The notes below the pieces were generated by a model, which made no database searches, was not told where the DNA came from, and worked only from the letters and a program-made list of their open reading frames with translations. From assembly GCA_006226375.1 (NCBI GenBank), contig SBHC01000086.1:43329-107328 (forward strand): DNA of 64,000 nucleotides, given 5' to 3'. The position numbers and the translations under genes are program-made. Within the stretch, counting starts at the first letter, position 1; each line of letters opens with the position of its first letter. Positions 36,774 to 45,897 of this stretch are shown here, one piece after another. The stretch comes from Deltaproteobacteria bacterium (GTDB taxonomy: Bacteria; Myxococcota_C; UBA6777).

Positions 36774-37391
36774 ATGAAAAAGCAAATGATGTTGAAGAGT
36801 TTGTGGGTTGGCTTGCTTTGTGTTGGTTTCTTTGCGGTTGGATGTTCAGCAGATCGTCTCGAAGAAGTGGACTCAACCCAGGCCGGGACCATTTCATCAG
36901 CATTGGTGGGAGCCACAACCCAGGTTCAATGGCAGGCCATCGCCAAGTTTAAGGAAGCCAGGCCGAAGGACAACGCATCGAAGGTGCCGTTCGAAGGAGA
37001 CTGGTTCACTGGAACGCTGGAGCAGTTCACTGTGAAAGGAGAGGTCTCCCAGGATTCTGGAGGTGGAAGCATTTCCGTGACGGGACAGGGAGGCCTCGAC
37101 AACAAAAGCCTCGCGATCTCCCTTCCTGTCACTCTCAACAATTGGAAGTCGAACGAACTGACATTGTCGGGAACATTAACGCTTACGTTCTCTTTGTCGA
37201 TGGAGGGCGCTGTCGCTACCCAAACCACGCTCTCTGGGATGGTGTATGTGACGGGCTTGCTGAACGACCGCCCGAATATGGCGCTACCTGCCACCATCGA
37301 TCTCAAGGTTGAAACCAAGAACCTTCAGGTCAACGTTTGTGGCTCTGTTGCCCATCACAGCGTTGGCCAAGGCGTGTGTGATACACCTTAA
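36774..37391 (+). CDS. Small lipoprotein, unknown function
   Basis: 205 residues from ATG 36774, AAGGAG nine bases upstream. Lipobox VGFFAVGC. The rest is a likely beta-rich domain with Thr/Ser/Leu alternation (NELTLSGTLTLTFSLSMEG) and a pair of Cys near the end (NVCGSVAH...GVCDTP). No family recognised. Confidence 0.75.
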   Translation: MKKQMMLKSLWVGLLCVGFFAVGCSADRLEEVDSTQAGTISSALVGATTQVQWQAIAKFKEARPKDNASKVPFEGDWFTGTLEQFTVKGEVSQDSGGGSISVTGQGGLDNKSLAISLPVTLNNWKSNELTLSGTLTLTFSLSMEGAVATQTTLSGMVYVTGLLNDRPNMALPATIDLKVETKNLQVNVCGSVAHHSVGQGVCDTP

Positions 37392-37417
37392 TCCTGAGCG
37401 TCGCGTGTTGTTGGGTT

Positions 37418-38782
37418 CTATGCTGGAGTTGCGGTGTCGGGCTTGGAGCGGTAGTACTGTCGTATGGCCCACTGGCTAAGGACAAACATGGTGAGAAGGT
37501 ACAAGGCATAATAAAGAGGGCAGGCCATGGCTGCGCCCATCAGCTTGTACTTGAGGACCATGGGAATGGCGACAGCGATCGAGGTGATTGCGGCGATGGT
37601 TTGGCCCAAAAGAACAAGCCTTGTTGCCTTCAGGCTATAAAGTCTCCATTCAAACACGTGTGCGATGGCGAGGAACGCAAAGCCCAGACCTAGCCACGGC
37701 ATCAACGTTGCGCTGGGGCGATAGGCTTTGGCCAGAAGCAGCGTTGCGACCCATGTGTTAAGGAAGTAAACACACACACAACCCAGCAACACGATGGCTG
37801 AGAGTCCAAGAAACCAGGCCCGGAACAAGCGCCTCTCTTGCCCTATGTTTCGGGACGAGATCGCCTGGTTGTAAGCGGGAAGCAAGGTTTGTTGGAACAC
37901 TCCTTCGGTGATGTTGTAGGGCTTCATGATGAGGTTGTAAGCTGCAATATACAGTCCGGCAGCTTCCAGCCCTATGATCTCCTCGATGATGTAGCGATCG
38001 CCAAGGGAGTGAACCCATCCCACGATACCGAGAGGGACCAAAGGCCAGGCATACGCCATGATCTGGCTTCGTTGCGAAGATGACAACGTGGCCGGAGTCG
38101 TCGTTGATTCAGCGGAAGGGGAAGGCGTGCTTGCTCCTTCAAAAGGAAAGCGGAACACTCGAAGGAGGAGCCAGGTTCCAGCGACTGCCACAAAATAGCC
38201 AATCAGAACGGATGTTGCATGGGCGCCGAATACGATAACTGCGAGGATTGCGAGGAGCGGACGGCCCCAAGCTACTGTCAATTGCCAGATCGCGACTGGA
38301 CGTTGACGACGGGCCGCTCCCAGCAGGTTTTGTTCAAAGGTCTGTGCTACCTCTGCGCCTGTAAGTAGGGCGAGAAAGAGGTACATGGAGAACGGTTGGT
38401 CTTTGGCAAAAGCATACACAGAGCCAACCACAACAATCACGCTCATTAGCACCAGAGACGCTCGGTACAAGAGAGTTCCTGCGAGTCGGCGCAATCCTCG
38501 AAGGTCGTTGCTGTCGGTCATTTCTGGATAGAAACGGAAGGCCGCCTGGCTCAGCGGCATACATGTAAGAAGATTGCCCAGACCCGTTAAGCCGATGAGC
38601 AAGCCAACATGTCCATAGACGCTCGGGTGTAGATATTCTGTGAGCAGTCGCATCCCGACAAAAGCGGCCAGGATGCTGGAGAGCTTTCCGACCACCACCC
38701 AGGCGCCTTCTCCGAGGAGCTTGCGGCGCGCAAATGAGATTCTAGGGGGCTTGGGCTGGGGCTCTGGCGTTTGTGGGGTCAT
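37418..38782 (-). CDS. Polysaccharide flippase (MOP superfamily, Wzx-like)
   Basis: 454 residues, AAAGGA before ATG 38782. About twelve to fourteen hydrophobic segments. The N-terminal RRKLLGEGAWVVVGKLSSIL and LTEYLHPSVYGHVGLLIGL are typical of Wzx/oligosaccharide flippases. No glycosyltransferases lie nearby, so its cargo (O-antigen, exopolysaccharide or other lipid-linked glycan) is unknown. Confidence 0.85.
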   Translation of the reverse strand: MTPQTPEPQPKPPRISFARRKLLGEGAWVVVGKLSSILAAFVGMRLLTEYLHPSVYGHVGLLIGLTGLGNLLTCMPLSQAAFRFYPEMTDSNDLRGLRRLAGTLLYRASLVLMSVIVVVGSVYAFAKDQPFSMYLFLALLTGAEVAQTFEQNLLGAARRQRPVAIWQLTVAWGRPLLAILAVIVFGAHATSVLIGYFVAVAGTWLLLRVFRFPFEGASTPSPSAESTTTPATLSSSQRSQIMAYAWPLVPLGIVGWVHSLGDRYIIEEIIGLEAAGLYIAAYNLIMKPYNITEGVFQQTLLPAYNQAISSRNIGQERRLFRAWFLGLSAIVLLGCVCVYFLNTWVATLLLAKAYRPSATLMPWLGLGFAFLAIAHVFEWRLYSLKATRLVLLGQTIAAITSIAVAIPMVLKYKLMGAAMACPLYYALYLLTMFVLSQWAIRQYYRSKPDTATPA

Positions 38783-38887
38783 GGCTTCCTTTGCTTTCGT
38801 TCACATGCAACACATACTCATGCTACTACGCGATTCGAACGCAAATGTCACGAGTTCAACATGTGGAGAACCATGCTGTGTAAGGAA

Positions 38888-40528
38888 TTACATGCGCATA
38901 CGAGCGCGGACGGTCGCCATGTCAGACGCCAACTCGCGGATGATGCCCTTGTCTTCAGGGTCATAGATCCAGTTGGTGTCAAACACTTCGACGAACGATT
39001 CGAGGGGCTGAGAGGAGAGAGTCAGGCAGTGAAACTGCGTGCCTTGGTTTTCTTGGAAGTACCGGATGGAGCGAAGGATGTCTTCTTCAACCCGGTACAT
39101 GATAAAGTCGGAGATGACGAGAACATCAGCGTCACGGTAGCTTTCGGTTTCCAGCTGGCGGAGCACTTCGTACATGGGCAGAGTGATGCTGGTTCCACCG
39201 TAAAACGACATTTGAAGGAAGCTTACGATCTCATCCAACGAGTTCGCGATGTCATACAAGTCGATCGTGCGAACCCCAACGGAGAAGTTGATAAGGTAGG
39301 CCCGACGGTTGTCTTTGGCTGCCATCTTGAGCAGGGCAAAGCACAGCACCTTGGCGATGTGTTCTGGGGTGCCATACATTGAGTCGCTGGTGTCCACGCA
39401 AATGATGAAAGGGCCTTTCTCCTTGCGCTTCACCCGTTCGTGCGTTTCAGAGAAGTGGTGCTTGCTCGTCACTCGCTCACGGTTGTCGTATCGCAGTGTA
39501 AGGAGCTGTTGGTCTGCGTACTTGGCAAGGAACAGGTTCTCTGTGGCGGAGTCGGAGAGTAAGGCGGCCTCGGAGCTTAACATCACGCTGAGGTCGTTGG
39601 AGTGATGCACACCTTCAAAGGGTCCTTTGGCGTGAGTCCGTTCTTCCCAGTAATGGGACACAATGACGTTCTCGTACACCTCTTCTTCCAGCTCGATCTC
39701 AGCCTGTCTCATTCGGCCCAGCAGATCCGCGAGCTCTCGAACGCTGTCTTCTTGTCGGAGAAACTCTTCGTATTGTTCCAACACATCAAAGTTGGTTTCG
39801 CTGAGAGGTTCACGTGAACTGTCCCAATAGCGGCCCAGATACTCGGCGAAGGGGCCAATCAAACTGGAGAATTTCTGGTACTCTTCGATGCGTGATTCGA
39901 GGGTCTCTTGGAACGTTTGTTGCTCATCTTCCAGCACATTGAGTTGGTAGTGGAGGATCTTGGCGTGTAAGAGGGCGTCCCACTGTGCGAGCAGGTCATT
40001 CCAAAGGAGGTCGATGCGTTTCTGCGACTCTTCGGGGATCTCGTTCAGGGGCTTTTCTTGAATCAGGTCTTTGAACTGAACCTTGTAGAAGCTGGCGTCC
40101 AACTCGTGCCGACCGTAATTGTCGTTCAGGAAGGTGGTGAGGTGGGGCCATCGCTCGACAAACCGAAACATCGGCGTGATGGACCACATCTCAAGTCGGT
40201 CTTTTTCCGTACCATACGGGTGCTCCGACTGTACTTTCTGGTGGGTCTTTCTCAGCCATTTGAGGGTTTCAACAGCGACCTGGCGAGCCAGCACCTCTTT
40301 GTCTTGGAGCATCTCGACCAGCTCGTCGCCGAAGATGCCGTCCAGGGCCTGGGTGAAGTAGTCCAGGTAGGTGTCAAAGATGGGCATCGGAGGTTCATGC
40401 TCCAGGCCGAGCTTGTGCTGCAGGTACGCAACGAGATACACCCGCATCTTTCGGTTCAGCAGCACGCCAAACTCAACAAACCGCTGGAGCTCCTCCTCCC
40501 AGGCTTCATTCGAAGTGAGTGTAGGCAT
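38888..40528 (-). CDS. VWA-domain protein, ViaA-like partner of MoxR ATPase
   Basis: 546 residues from ATG 40528 with GGAGAAG upstream. It overlaps the end of the AAA gene by 23 bp. The N-terminal two thirds are helical and acidic. A C-terminal VWA domain has the metal-site motif DTSDSM in GPFIICVDTSDSMYG and later the expected Thr in SFYGGTSIT. This matches the E. coli RavA-ViaA pair, which acts on respiratory complexes and envelope stress. Cytoplasmic. Confidence 0.88.
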   Translation of the reverse strand: MPTLTSNEAWEEELQRFVEFGVLLNRKMRVYLVAYLQHKLGLEHEPPMPIFDTYLDYFTQALDGIFGDELVEMLQDKEVLARQVAVETLKWLRKTHQKVQSEHPYGTEKDRLEMWSITPMFRFVERWPHLTTFLNDNYGRHELDASFYKVQFKDLIQEKPLNEIPEESQKRIDLLWNDLLAQWDALLHAKILHYQLNVLEDEQQTFQETLESRIEEYQKFSSLIGPFAEYLGRYWDSSREPLSETNFDVLEQYEEFLRQEDSVRELADLLGRMRQAEIELEEEVYENVIVSHYWEERTHAKGPFEGVHHSNDLSVMLSSEAALLSDSATENLFLAKYADQQLLTLRYDNRERVTSKHHFSETHERVKRKEKGPFIICVDTSDSMYGTPEHIAKVLCFALLKMAAKDNRRAYLINFSVGVRTIDLYDIANSLDEIVSFLQMSFYGGTSITLPMYEVLRQLETESYRDADVLVISDFIMYRVEEDILRSIRYFQENQGTQFHCLTLSSQPLESFVEVFDTNWIYDPEDKGIIRELASDMATVRARMRM

Positions 40529-42155
40529 GTTGTATCTTCTCCAGTCGGAGCTTGAAGCGAACCAAGGCTTGCTTGACCTCTTCCAGATTCGAGCGAACAA
40601 TCTTGGAGAGGTGGGCTGGTACAAACAGGTTCTCTGTCAGGTGGTTGAGTTCGTCAGGTCCTTCGCTCTCCGTTCGTTCCAGCTGCTGCTCCACGTAGGT
40701 GGAGAGGGTTTGGACTCGCTCTTCCCAATGCTCCGTTAAGAGTTTGTGGGGGTTCTTTACGATGGTCTCTATCTTTTCGACTTTTTCGGTGCGCAATCCC
40801 AACGAGATGGATTCGGCGTTGTACTCAAAGTCGATGACGTTCTCGTCAAAGCCTCTGCGCGCCTTAAGCCGGTTGCGAGGTTTCAGGTCATCACCGTACA
40901 CACTCACGACCTGCCACTCGCTGCGGGTGAGTTGTCGGTAGTCATCGAGTTTGATGAACTGACCCTCAAAAGGTTTGTCCTGACTCAGCAGATCGACGAA
41001 GCCATCGTGGGCAAGGGCGAGTCGATCGACAAGCATCTTTCGTTGGATCCGCGTCTCTTCGTCCACCTCTTTCGCGAGGGCTTCCACCTCTTTGCGCAGC
41101 ATGCTCATCTGGACAGCCATGGTGTAGCCGTGCTTGCGAATGGTTTCCGCGACAATGTCCTGAATCTCTTCCACTTGGTTGGGTTCATGCCACAGGCAAT
41201 GGACCATCAGGAAACAGTCCATCAGATCAACCTGGCTCCGACCGTTGAGGAACGCTGAGGTGCGGAGCAAGCGGACGATCTTTTTCCACCGCCTGTCGTA
41301 GATCTGGATGGGTTTGTGGGTGCCCGAGCGGCCGTTGTATTCCTCGATCTTTTGGCGAACCACCTGGATGGTGTTGAGGACTTCGGGAGGCATCTCCACT
41401 TGGTTGATACTTGCGTCCCATTCGTCGATCTCAACGTGGCTGAGCTTGCCTTGGGTTTCGAGTGTGTCTTCGTAGACATCCTCGGTCGCAACAATCATTT
41501 GCAGGAAGTTACGCTTCTCTTGGATACCGTGCATGTGGTAGCGGATTAGGAAACGGTCCCACAAAGGCTCCAAGCCGCTTCCTTCTGGGGGAAGCTCGTT
41601 GGAAGCTGTGATGATTCCCTTGATGTCGACATGCATCTCCTGGTCCCCGTTGCGGTAGATCTTCTCGTTGAGGATCGTAAGGAGTGCATTTTGAATGGCA
41701 GGACCCGATTTCCAGATCTCATCAAGGAACACCACGTTGGCTCCTGGTAAGTACTGGTCAGTCTTGCGTTCAAACTTGTCTTCTTCTTTGAGCTTCTTGA
41801 TGGAGATAGGACCAAAAATCTCATCCGGTGTGCTGAACTTGCTCATCAAGTATTCGAACGACTTGCCGTCGCGGAATGCATACTTGAGTCGTCGGGCCAC
41901 AAGGCTCTTGCCAATGCCAGGTACACCCAAAAGGAAGATACTTTCACCTGCGATCGCGCTGAGGAGAGCGAGCTTGACAGGTTCTTCGCGTTCGTAGAGC
42001 CGATCGCACAAGGCCTCCAACATGTGGCTGACCCTCTCTCGAATGCGTTGGCCTTCGGGGTTGAGAGATGAGGGATTCTCCTGCTCTCCTGGAGGAATGG
42101 GAACGGCCTGGCTCGAACCATTCAGGGGATCCCTGGATTCTGATTTCATCACCAT
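40506..42155 (-). CDS. MoxR-family AAA+ ATPase, RavA-like
   Basis: About 549 residues if ATG 42155 is used; ATGs at 42149 and 42203 are also possible and none has a strong ribosome site. AAA+ domain: Walker A GVPGIGKS, Walker B VVFLDEIWK, sensor-1 IITASNELP, arginine finger region EPLWDRFLIRY. The first strand of the MoxR family (LALLSAIAGESIFLLG) is clear. The C-terminal half is helical and fits RavA's LARA/discoidal extension. Translationally coupled to the VWA gene. Confidence 0.9.
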   Translation of the reverse strand: MVMKSESRDPLNGSSQAVPIPPGEQENPSSLNPEGQRIRERVSHMLEALCDRLYEREEPVKLALLSAIAGESIFLLGVPGIGKSLVARRLKYAFRDGKSFEYLMSKFSTPDEIFGPISIKKLKEEDKFERKTDQYLPGANVVFLDEIWKSGPAIQNALLTILNEKIYRNGDQEMHVDIKGIITASNELPPEGSGLEPLWDRFLIRYHMHGIQEKRNFLQMIVATEDVYEDTLETQGKLSHVEIDEWDASINQVEMPPEVLNTIQVVRQKIEEYNGRSGTHKPIQIYDRRWKKIVRLLRTSAFLNGRSQVDLMDCFLMVHCLWHEPNQVEEIQDIVAETIRKHGYTMAVQMSMLRKEVEALAKEVDEETRIQRKMLVDRLALAHDGFVDLLSQDKPFEGQFIKLDDYRQLTRSEWQVVSVYGDDLKPRNRLKARRGFDENVIDFEYNAESISLGLRTEKVEKIETIVKNPHKLLTEHWEERVQTLSTYVEQQLERTESEGPDELNHLTENLFVPAHLSKIVRSNLEEVKQALVRFKLRLEKIQHAYTHFE

Positions 42156-42307
42156 AATTTGCGTACTCCGCCGATGTCCGACCTTTGGTTTCGGACCTTT
42201 CATTGTAACTTGTACCCAGAGCCCACACGCAGTGGAGAGACACCCACTCTTACCAACACAGGGTGTTGCAAAATTATTGCCGACGGAGAAGAAGGAAAGG
42301 AACCGGT

Positions 42308-42715
42308 CTAGCGGAGGAGGAGGACCACGCCCTGGAAGTGGTAGAACATCAGGCCGCTGTAAAACACATTGAGGAAGACCACGCCCACCACGGCGCTTCC
42401 ACGATAGTAATAGCGCAGAAGCAGCATGGAGCCGAGGAACACGAGCAACAACTTGCCCAACATAAAGAGCGCTGGATGAGTGTCGATGAGCTGGGCCATC
42501 ATGGGGTTGGCCTCTGTTGCCAAACCTTTCTGGAGCCAAAGAATCGTGAGCAAGCCGTCCATGGTGTTGAGTACAAACAAAGCAAAAAGGGCAGGGCGAA
42601 GCCATTGCAATCGGCGAAAGTGGCGCTCAACTTCCGGCAAATAGGGCACATTGTAAGAGCCCTTCAAGAGTAAGTTCCAAGGTAAGTCAAGGGTTCTCAT
42701 CTGCAATAGCTTCAT
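42308..42715 (-). CDS. Small membrane protein, DUF5658-like
   Basis: 135 residues from ATG 42715 (AGGAGA upstream). Three hydrophobic segments. The pattern LNTMDGLLTILWLQKG followed by ATEANPMMAQLID and a Lys-containing helix (LGKLLLVFLGSMLLL) fits DUF5658. Function of the family is unknown. A perfect CRP-type palindrome lies 200 bp upstream. Confidence 0.75.
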   Translation of the reverse strand: MKLLQMRTLDLPWNLLLKGSYNVPYLPEVERHFRRLQWLRPALFALFVLNTMDGLLTILWLQKGLATEANPMMAQLIDTHPALFMLGKLLLVFLGSMLLLRYYYRGSAVVGVVFLNVFYSGLMFYHFQGVVLLLR

Positions 42716-43086
42716 GACGCTTTCTCCTGCTTGTCTCAATGAGGGTGGTGTATGGCGTACTCCTCGATTTTCTTTCGGGTGATCGATCTCTGCGAACCAT
42801 CGTGTGATAGCTCGCCTCACCTTAAGCATAACAACGAAAATTAAAAAGCTAGCTTTGTTTTCTTGTTCACATTTTAGGCAGAGAAAGCCTTGACAAGCAG
42901 ATGGATACGATAGCTTGTGACTCAAATCACAAAGAATAGGATAGTTAGAAGCTATCGTGTGACCTTCTTCTCATCTTTGCATGGGGAAGCTGGAGGGGGA
43001 GTTGTGGTACGTGGGGATGGAAACAATCTGTTTCACAACAAGAAACAGTGACGTTTCTATGGGGGGGCGGTGCTTGGCTCGGAATC
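42716..43086. other. Intergenic region with CRP-like palindrome
   Basis: 371 bp upstream of the DUF5658 gene. AT-rich around 42830-42870. It holds the nested inverted repeats at 42907-42958; nothing else was recognised. Confidence 0.6.
42907..42958. promoter_or_regulatory. CRP/FNR-type operator and flanking inverted repeat
   Basis: TGTGACTCAAATCACA (42916-42931) is a perfect TGTGA-N6-TCACA palindrome, the CRP consensus. Overlapping its left edge, ACGATAGCTT (42907-42916) is an exact reverse complement of AAGCTATCGT (42949-42958), a 10-bp inverted repeat with 32 bp between. The two palindromes together suggest a regulated promoter for the DUF5658 gene. Confidence 0.6.
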
Positions 43087-43947
43087 TTAGGGGGTTAGAA
43101 GGGAAGGGAGGATGTAGGTGGGTTTCCACTCGGAGCGAAGCTTGTTGAGGTCGATTTGGACCAGACCTGTTGCAATAAGGGCAGAGTCTATCCCAAAGCT
43201 GTTGGCTCCCTGGATGTCGGTGCGAACCTGGTCCCCAATCATCAGAACGTTCCGTGTGTTCAGTTGTTGGGTTGCCTGCTCGAATATGGGAGCGTGGGGT
43301 TTGCCGAGGCGAACAAACTGGTGTTGGTTGTTCATGTACCGCAGCTGCAGCGCATGCTCAATCAAAAGAGCGATGCTGCCTCCTGTGATGCCGTATTCTC
43401 GTTCGTTCTTCTGGTAGAGCAGGTCAGGGTTCGCCACGACCATGTGAGTGGGTTTGCCTGCGTCCAGTCGTCGAAAGAGGAGGGAAATGGTTGCTTCCAC
43501 GGTTTCCAGAAAAGGAAATCCAGCGTCATCACAGACGATGACAGCTTCGATGTCGTCGTTCTCCCAATCTTCAACCACTTGGCCGCCGGCCTCTGCGACA
43601 AAGGCACGCGAATCGTCTGTTCCCATCACCAAACAAGGAGCACCCTGCAACTGGTTGTCGTGGATGTAGGTGCCAATCAACGAACCCGATGTGATGATAC
43701 GTTCCGGGGGAATGACGACACCTTTGCCTTCGTAGGACTGAGATGCCGTCAAGGCGTTGCGTGAGGCGTCGTTGGTTAGTATGCAGTAAGGCTTGTTGAT
43801 GGCCTGAAGGTGCTGAATGAACGCAGATGCTCCTTGAAAGGCTCCATCTCGATGGACGAGGACGCCGTACGCATCAATCAACAAGGCATCGTAGCGCGAG
43901 AGCATTTCGGGAATTGAAATCTCGGGAATCACATGGTTTTCAACCAT
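43087..43947 (-). CDS. HAD-superfamily (class IIA, NagD-like) hydrolase
   Basis: 286 residues. Motif I reads LLIDAYGVL, giving the nucleophile Asp and, two on, a Tyr in place of the usual second Asp (DxDGV/T); this variant occurs in the TIGR01459-type subgroup. Motif II is ILTNDASRN, and the late acidic motif is LMIGDQVRTDIQGA with Lys in LGKPHAP. The cap is of the C2a type. Probably a sugar- or nucleotide-phosphate phosphatase, though the missing second Asp may change the reaction. 18 bp downstream of the MOSC gene. Confidence 0.85.
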   Translation of the reverse strand: MVENHVIPEISIPEMLSRYDALLIDAYGVLVHRDGAFQGASAFIQHLQAINKPYCILTNDASRNALTASQSYEGKGVVIPPERIITSGSLIGTYIHDNQLQGAPCLVMGTDDSRAFVAEAGGQVVEDWENDDIEAVIVCDDAGFPFLETVEATISLLFRRLDAGKPTHMVVANPDLLYQKNEREYGITGGSIALLIEHALQLRYMNNQHQFVRLGKPHAPIFEQATQQLNTRNVLMIGDQVRTDIQGANSFGIDSALIATGLVQIDLNKLRSEWKPTYILPSLLTP

Positions 43948-43965
43948 AAACTTCTCTGTGTTCTC

Positions 43966-44784
43966 TTAAAGTGTATGGGTGGAAAGGGTGATGGTGTCGC
44001 CGACTCGCAGGGTTCCTTCTTCTAGAGGTATGAGGTTCTGACCGAACCACACCTTGCCGTCGCGCTTTCGATAGGTTGACAGTGTTGTGAGTGGCTCTTT
44101 CCCCTGTGTGGCGGTTTCAGGGTCGATGGTGATGACCTGACAACGGTCACAGTTTTTGACACCGCGCATGGAAACCTCGCCTACAGTGAAATGGGTCCAT
44201 TCATCTTCAGCGTGAGGAGGTGCACCCTCTACGACGAGGTTGGGGCGAAAACGCCGCATGGAGATTGGATGCTCCAGGTTTTGGTTCAGCTGCTCTAGGG
44301 AGGAGTGACCCACCAAGAGGATAGGATAACCATCGGCGAAGCTGACAATCCCTTCGCCCACGGCATTCTGTGGGTTGACGGAGCGCCGCGTGCTGTCAGG
44401 CATGTACACAAGTCGGCAAGGCGTTCCAAGGTAAGCAGTGAGCCAGGCTGCAGGCTCATCTCCTACATCAAGAGCGTTACAGGTGCTTCGCCAGACTTGG
44501 ACAGAGTGGCTGCTGGCTTGCTCCTGGGGCAAACAAGAAAATGTGAAGGGAGCTTGGCCAGGCGCGCTCCAGGTCATGGTGGTGGGGTGCTCTGGATCGA
44601 ACTCCACGCGCACAAGAGTTAAGGATGTATACTCACGTTGGGAGACAAATTGTTGTCTCTCATCGACAATCATCCACCTCCGGTCATAACGGAGACCTCT
44701 TGCCTCAACAGCAGACTTTTGCAAGTCCAAACCGCCTAGAGATTTGACAGGATACAATGTGATTCGAGAGAGGGTGTATGTCAT
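43966..44784 (-). CDS. MOSC-domain protein (YcbX-type)
   Basis: 272 residues. An N-terminal MOSC_N beta-barrel (LSRITLYPVKSLGG ... RGLRYDRRWMIVDE) precedes a MOSC domain with RFRPNLVVEG and the conserved Cys in GVKNCDRCQV. MOSC proteins bind or transfer sulfur at molybdenum cofactor, and YcbX detoxifies N-hydroxylated compounds. No ferredoxin domain is fused. Shares a transcript with the HAD gene. Confidence 0.9.
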   Translation of the reverse strand: MTYTLSRITLYPVKSLGGLDLQKSAVEARGLRYDRRWMIVDERQQFVSQREYTSLTLVRVEFDPEHPTTMTWSAPGQAPFTFSCLPQEQASSHSVQVWRSTCNALDVGDEPAAWLTAYLGTPCRLVYMPDSTRRSVNPQNAVGEGIVSFADGYPILLVGHSSLEQLNQNLEHPISMRRFRPNLVVEGAPPHAEDEWTHFTVGEVSMRGVKNCDRCQVITIDPETATQGKEPLTTLSTYRKRDGKVWFGQNLIPLEEGTLRVGDTITLSTHTL

Positions 44785-44912
44785 GGTGTCTCTTGCGCGC
44801 TGAGTCGCTTGAACTTGTTGTCACGACTGTGTTCCGTTCAGATATGGGGACGCTATCACAAACAGCGAACGTGTGGAAACGGAAAGATCGCGTTGCGGAG
44901 AGATGAGGAGGT

Positions 44913-45887
44913 TTAGGGCTTGCAGTTGAGGCCTGCAGCGACCATGAAGCCTGCGACAACTGGTATTCTGGCAGAGCCTGGGGTGGAGCCTTTCCAGGCG
45001 TCTGACAGACAATTGCTTTGGCTTGGGTGGGACGCTGTAATTTCCACGCTACCTGAAGGGGTGACATTGCCCCAGATAAAGCGCCCGTTGTTGGAGGTGG
45101 ACTTGGCGTTTTTGTCGGGTGTTCCCAAGCCTCCGAAGTAATAAGGTCCATCTCCGGACGAAGGATTCATCGTCACAGTGGCTCCTGAGAGACCTTTGCC
45201 GTTTGTATCCAACACCGCACCTGCGATGAGGCCTTTGCTGTAGTCTATCGTTTTTCCTAACAGGGTTCCCAGCAGGCTCATCGTAGACTTGGGTGTTACA
45301 ACTACATTCGTTGTCAGAGTCATATCAGATGCGTCGCTGACGAGCGTGAGCATGAAGGATACATGATCAGCTTTCTCAAAGGTTAGAGCGACTTCCTGAC
45401 TCGCTGGAACTCCCACTATCGAAAAGGCTCCACCTGAGCCTGATGTCACGCAGGGAACTGTTGGGTTTTGGTACACACATACCTTGACACCAGAGAGAGG
45501 GTCTTCCCCGCCTGTAATTTTGGGAGCAGCCGTGGCCCCCGCTATTGTGATGCTTGTTCCTGTGCTTTGTTCGGTCGTTCCTTCAGGTCCGGCTTCGGGG
45601 CCAGCTTCAGGTCCGGCTTCGGGGCCTGGCTCAGGTCCAGGTTCGGGGCCGGCTTCAGGTCCTGGCTCGGGTCCAGGCTCAGGGCCGGTTTCAGTACCAG
45701 CTTCAGCACCTGGCTCTGCTCCTTGCGTCGCTTCAGGAGAAGCTTCTGTCGTGGTTTTTTCCGTAGGGGTGGTATTCGTGTTGTTGGTATTGTTGGTATT
45801 GCTTGCTGGGCTACAGCCACCGTCTACAACAGCAGCGACAGCAAGTGTGAAGAGAAGAGTGACTGTGAGGGAAAGTGCTCGTACCAA
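44913..45887 (-). CDS. Lipoprotein with Gly-Pro-Glu/Ala repeats and regulatory-like beta domains
   Basis: 324 residues from TTG 45887; AAGGAGG five bases upstream overlaps the stop of the previous gene, which fixes this start. Lipobox near AAVVDGGC. An Asn/Thr linker is followed by about 12 repeats of EPGP/EAGP, an extended spacer. Then come two carboxypeptidase-regulatory-like or CNA-B-like beta domains (GVKVCVYQNPTVPC, GLSGATVTMNPS). The repeat DNA is a 12-18 bp tandem. Translationally coupled to the PilZ-DUF4388 gene. Confidence 0.82.
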   Translation of the reverse strand: MVRALSLTVTLLFTLAVAAVVDGGCSPASNTNNTNNTNTTPTEKTTTEASPEATQGAEPGAEAGTETGPEPGPEPGPEAGPEPGPEPGPEAGPEAGPEAGPEGTTEQSTGTSITIAGATAAPKITGGEDPLSGVKVCVYQNPTVPCVTSGSGGAFSIVGVPASQEVALTFEKADHVSFMLTLVSDASDMTLTTNVVVTPKSTMSLLGTLLGKTIDYSKGLIAGAVLDTNGKGLSGATVTMNPSSGDGPYYFGGLGTPDKNAKSTSNNGRFIWGNVTPSGSVEITASHPSQSNCLSDAWKGSTPGSARIPVVAGFMVAAGLNCKP

Positions 45888-45897
45888 GGTGGCCTCC

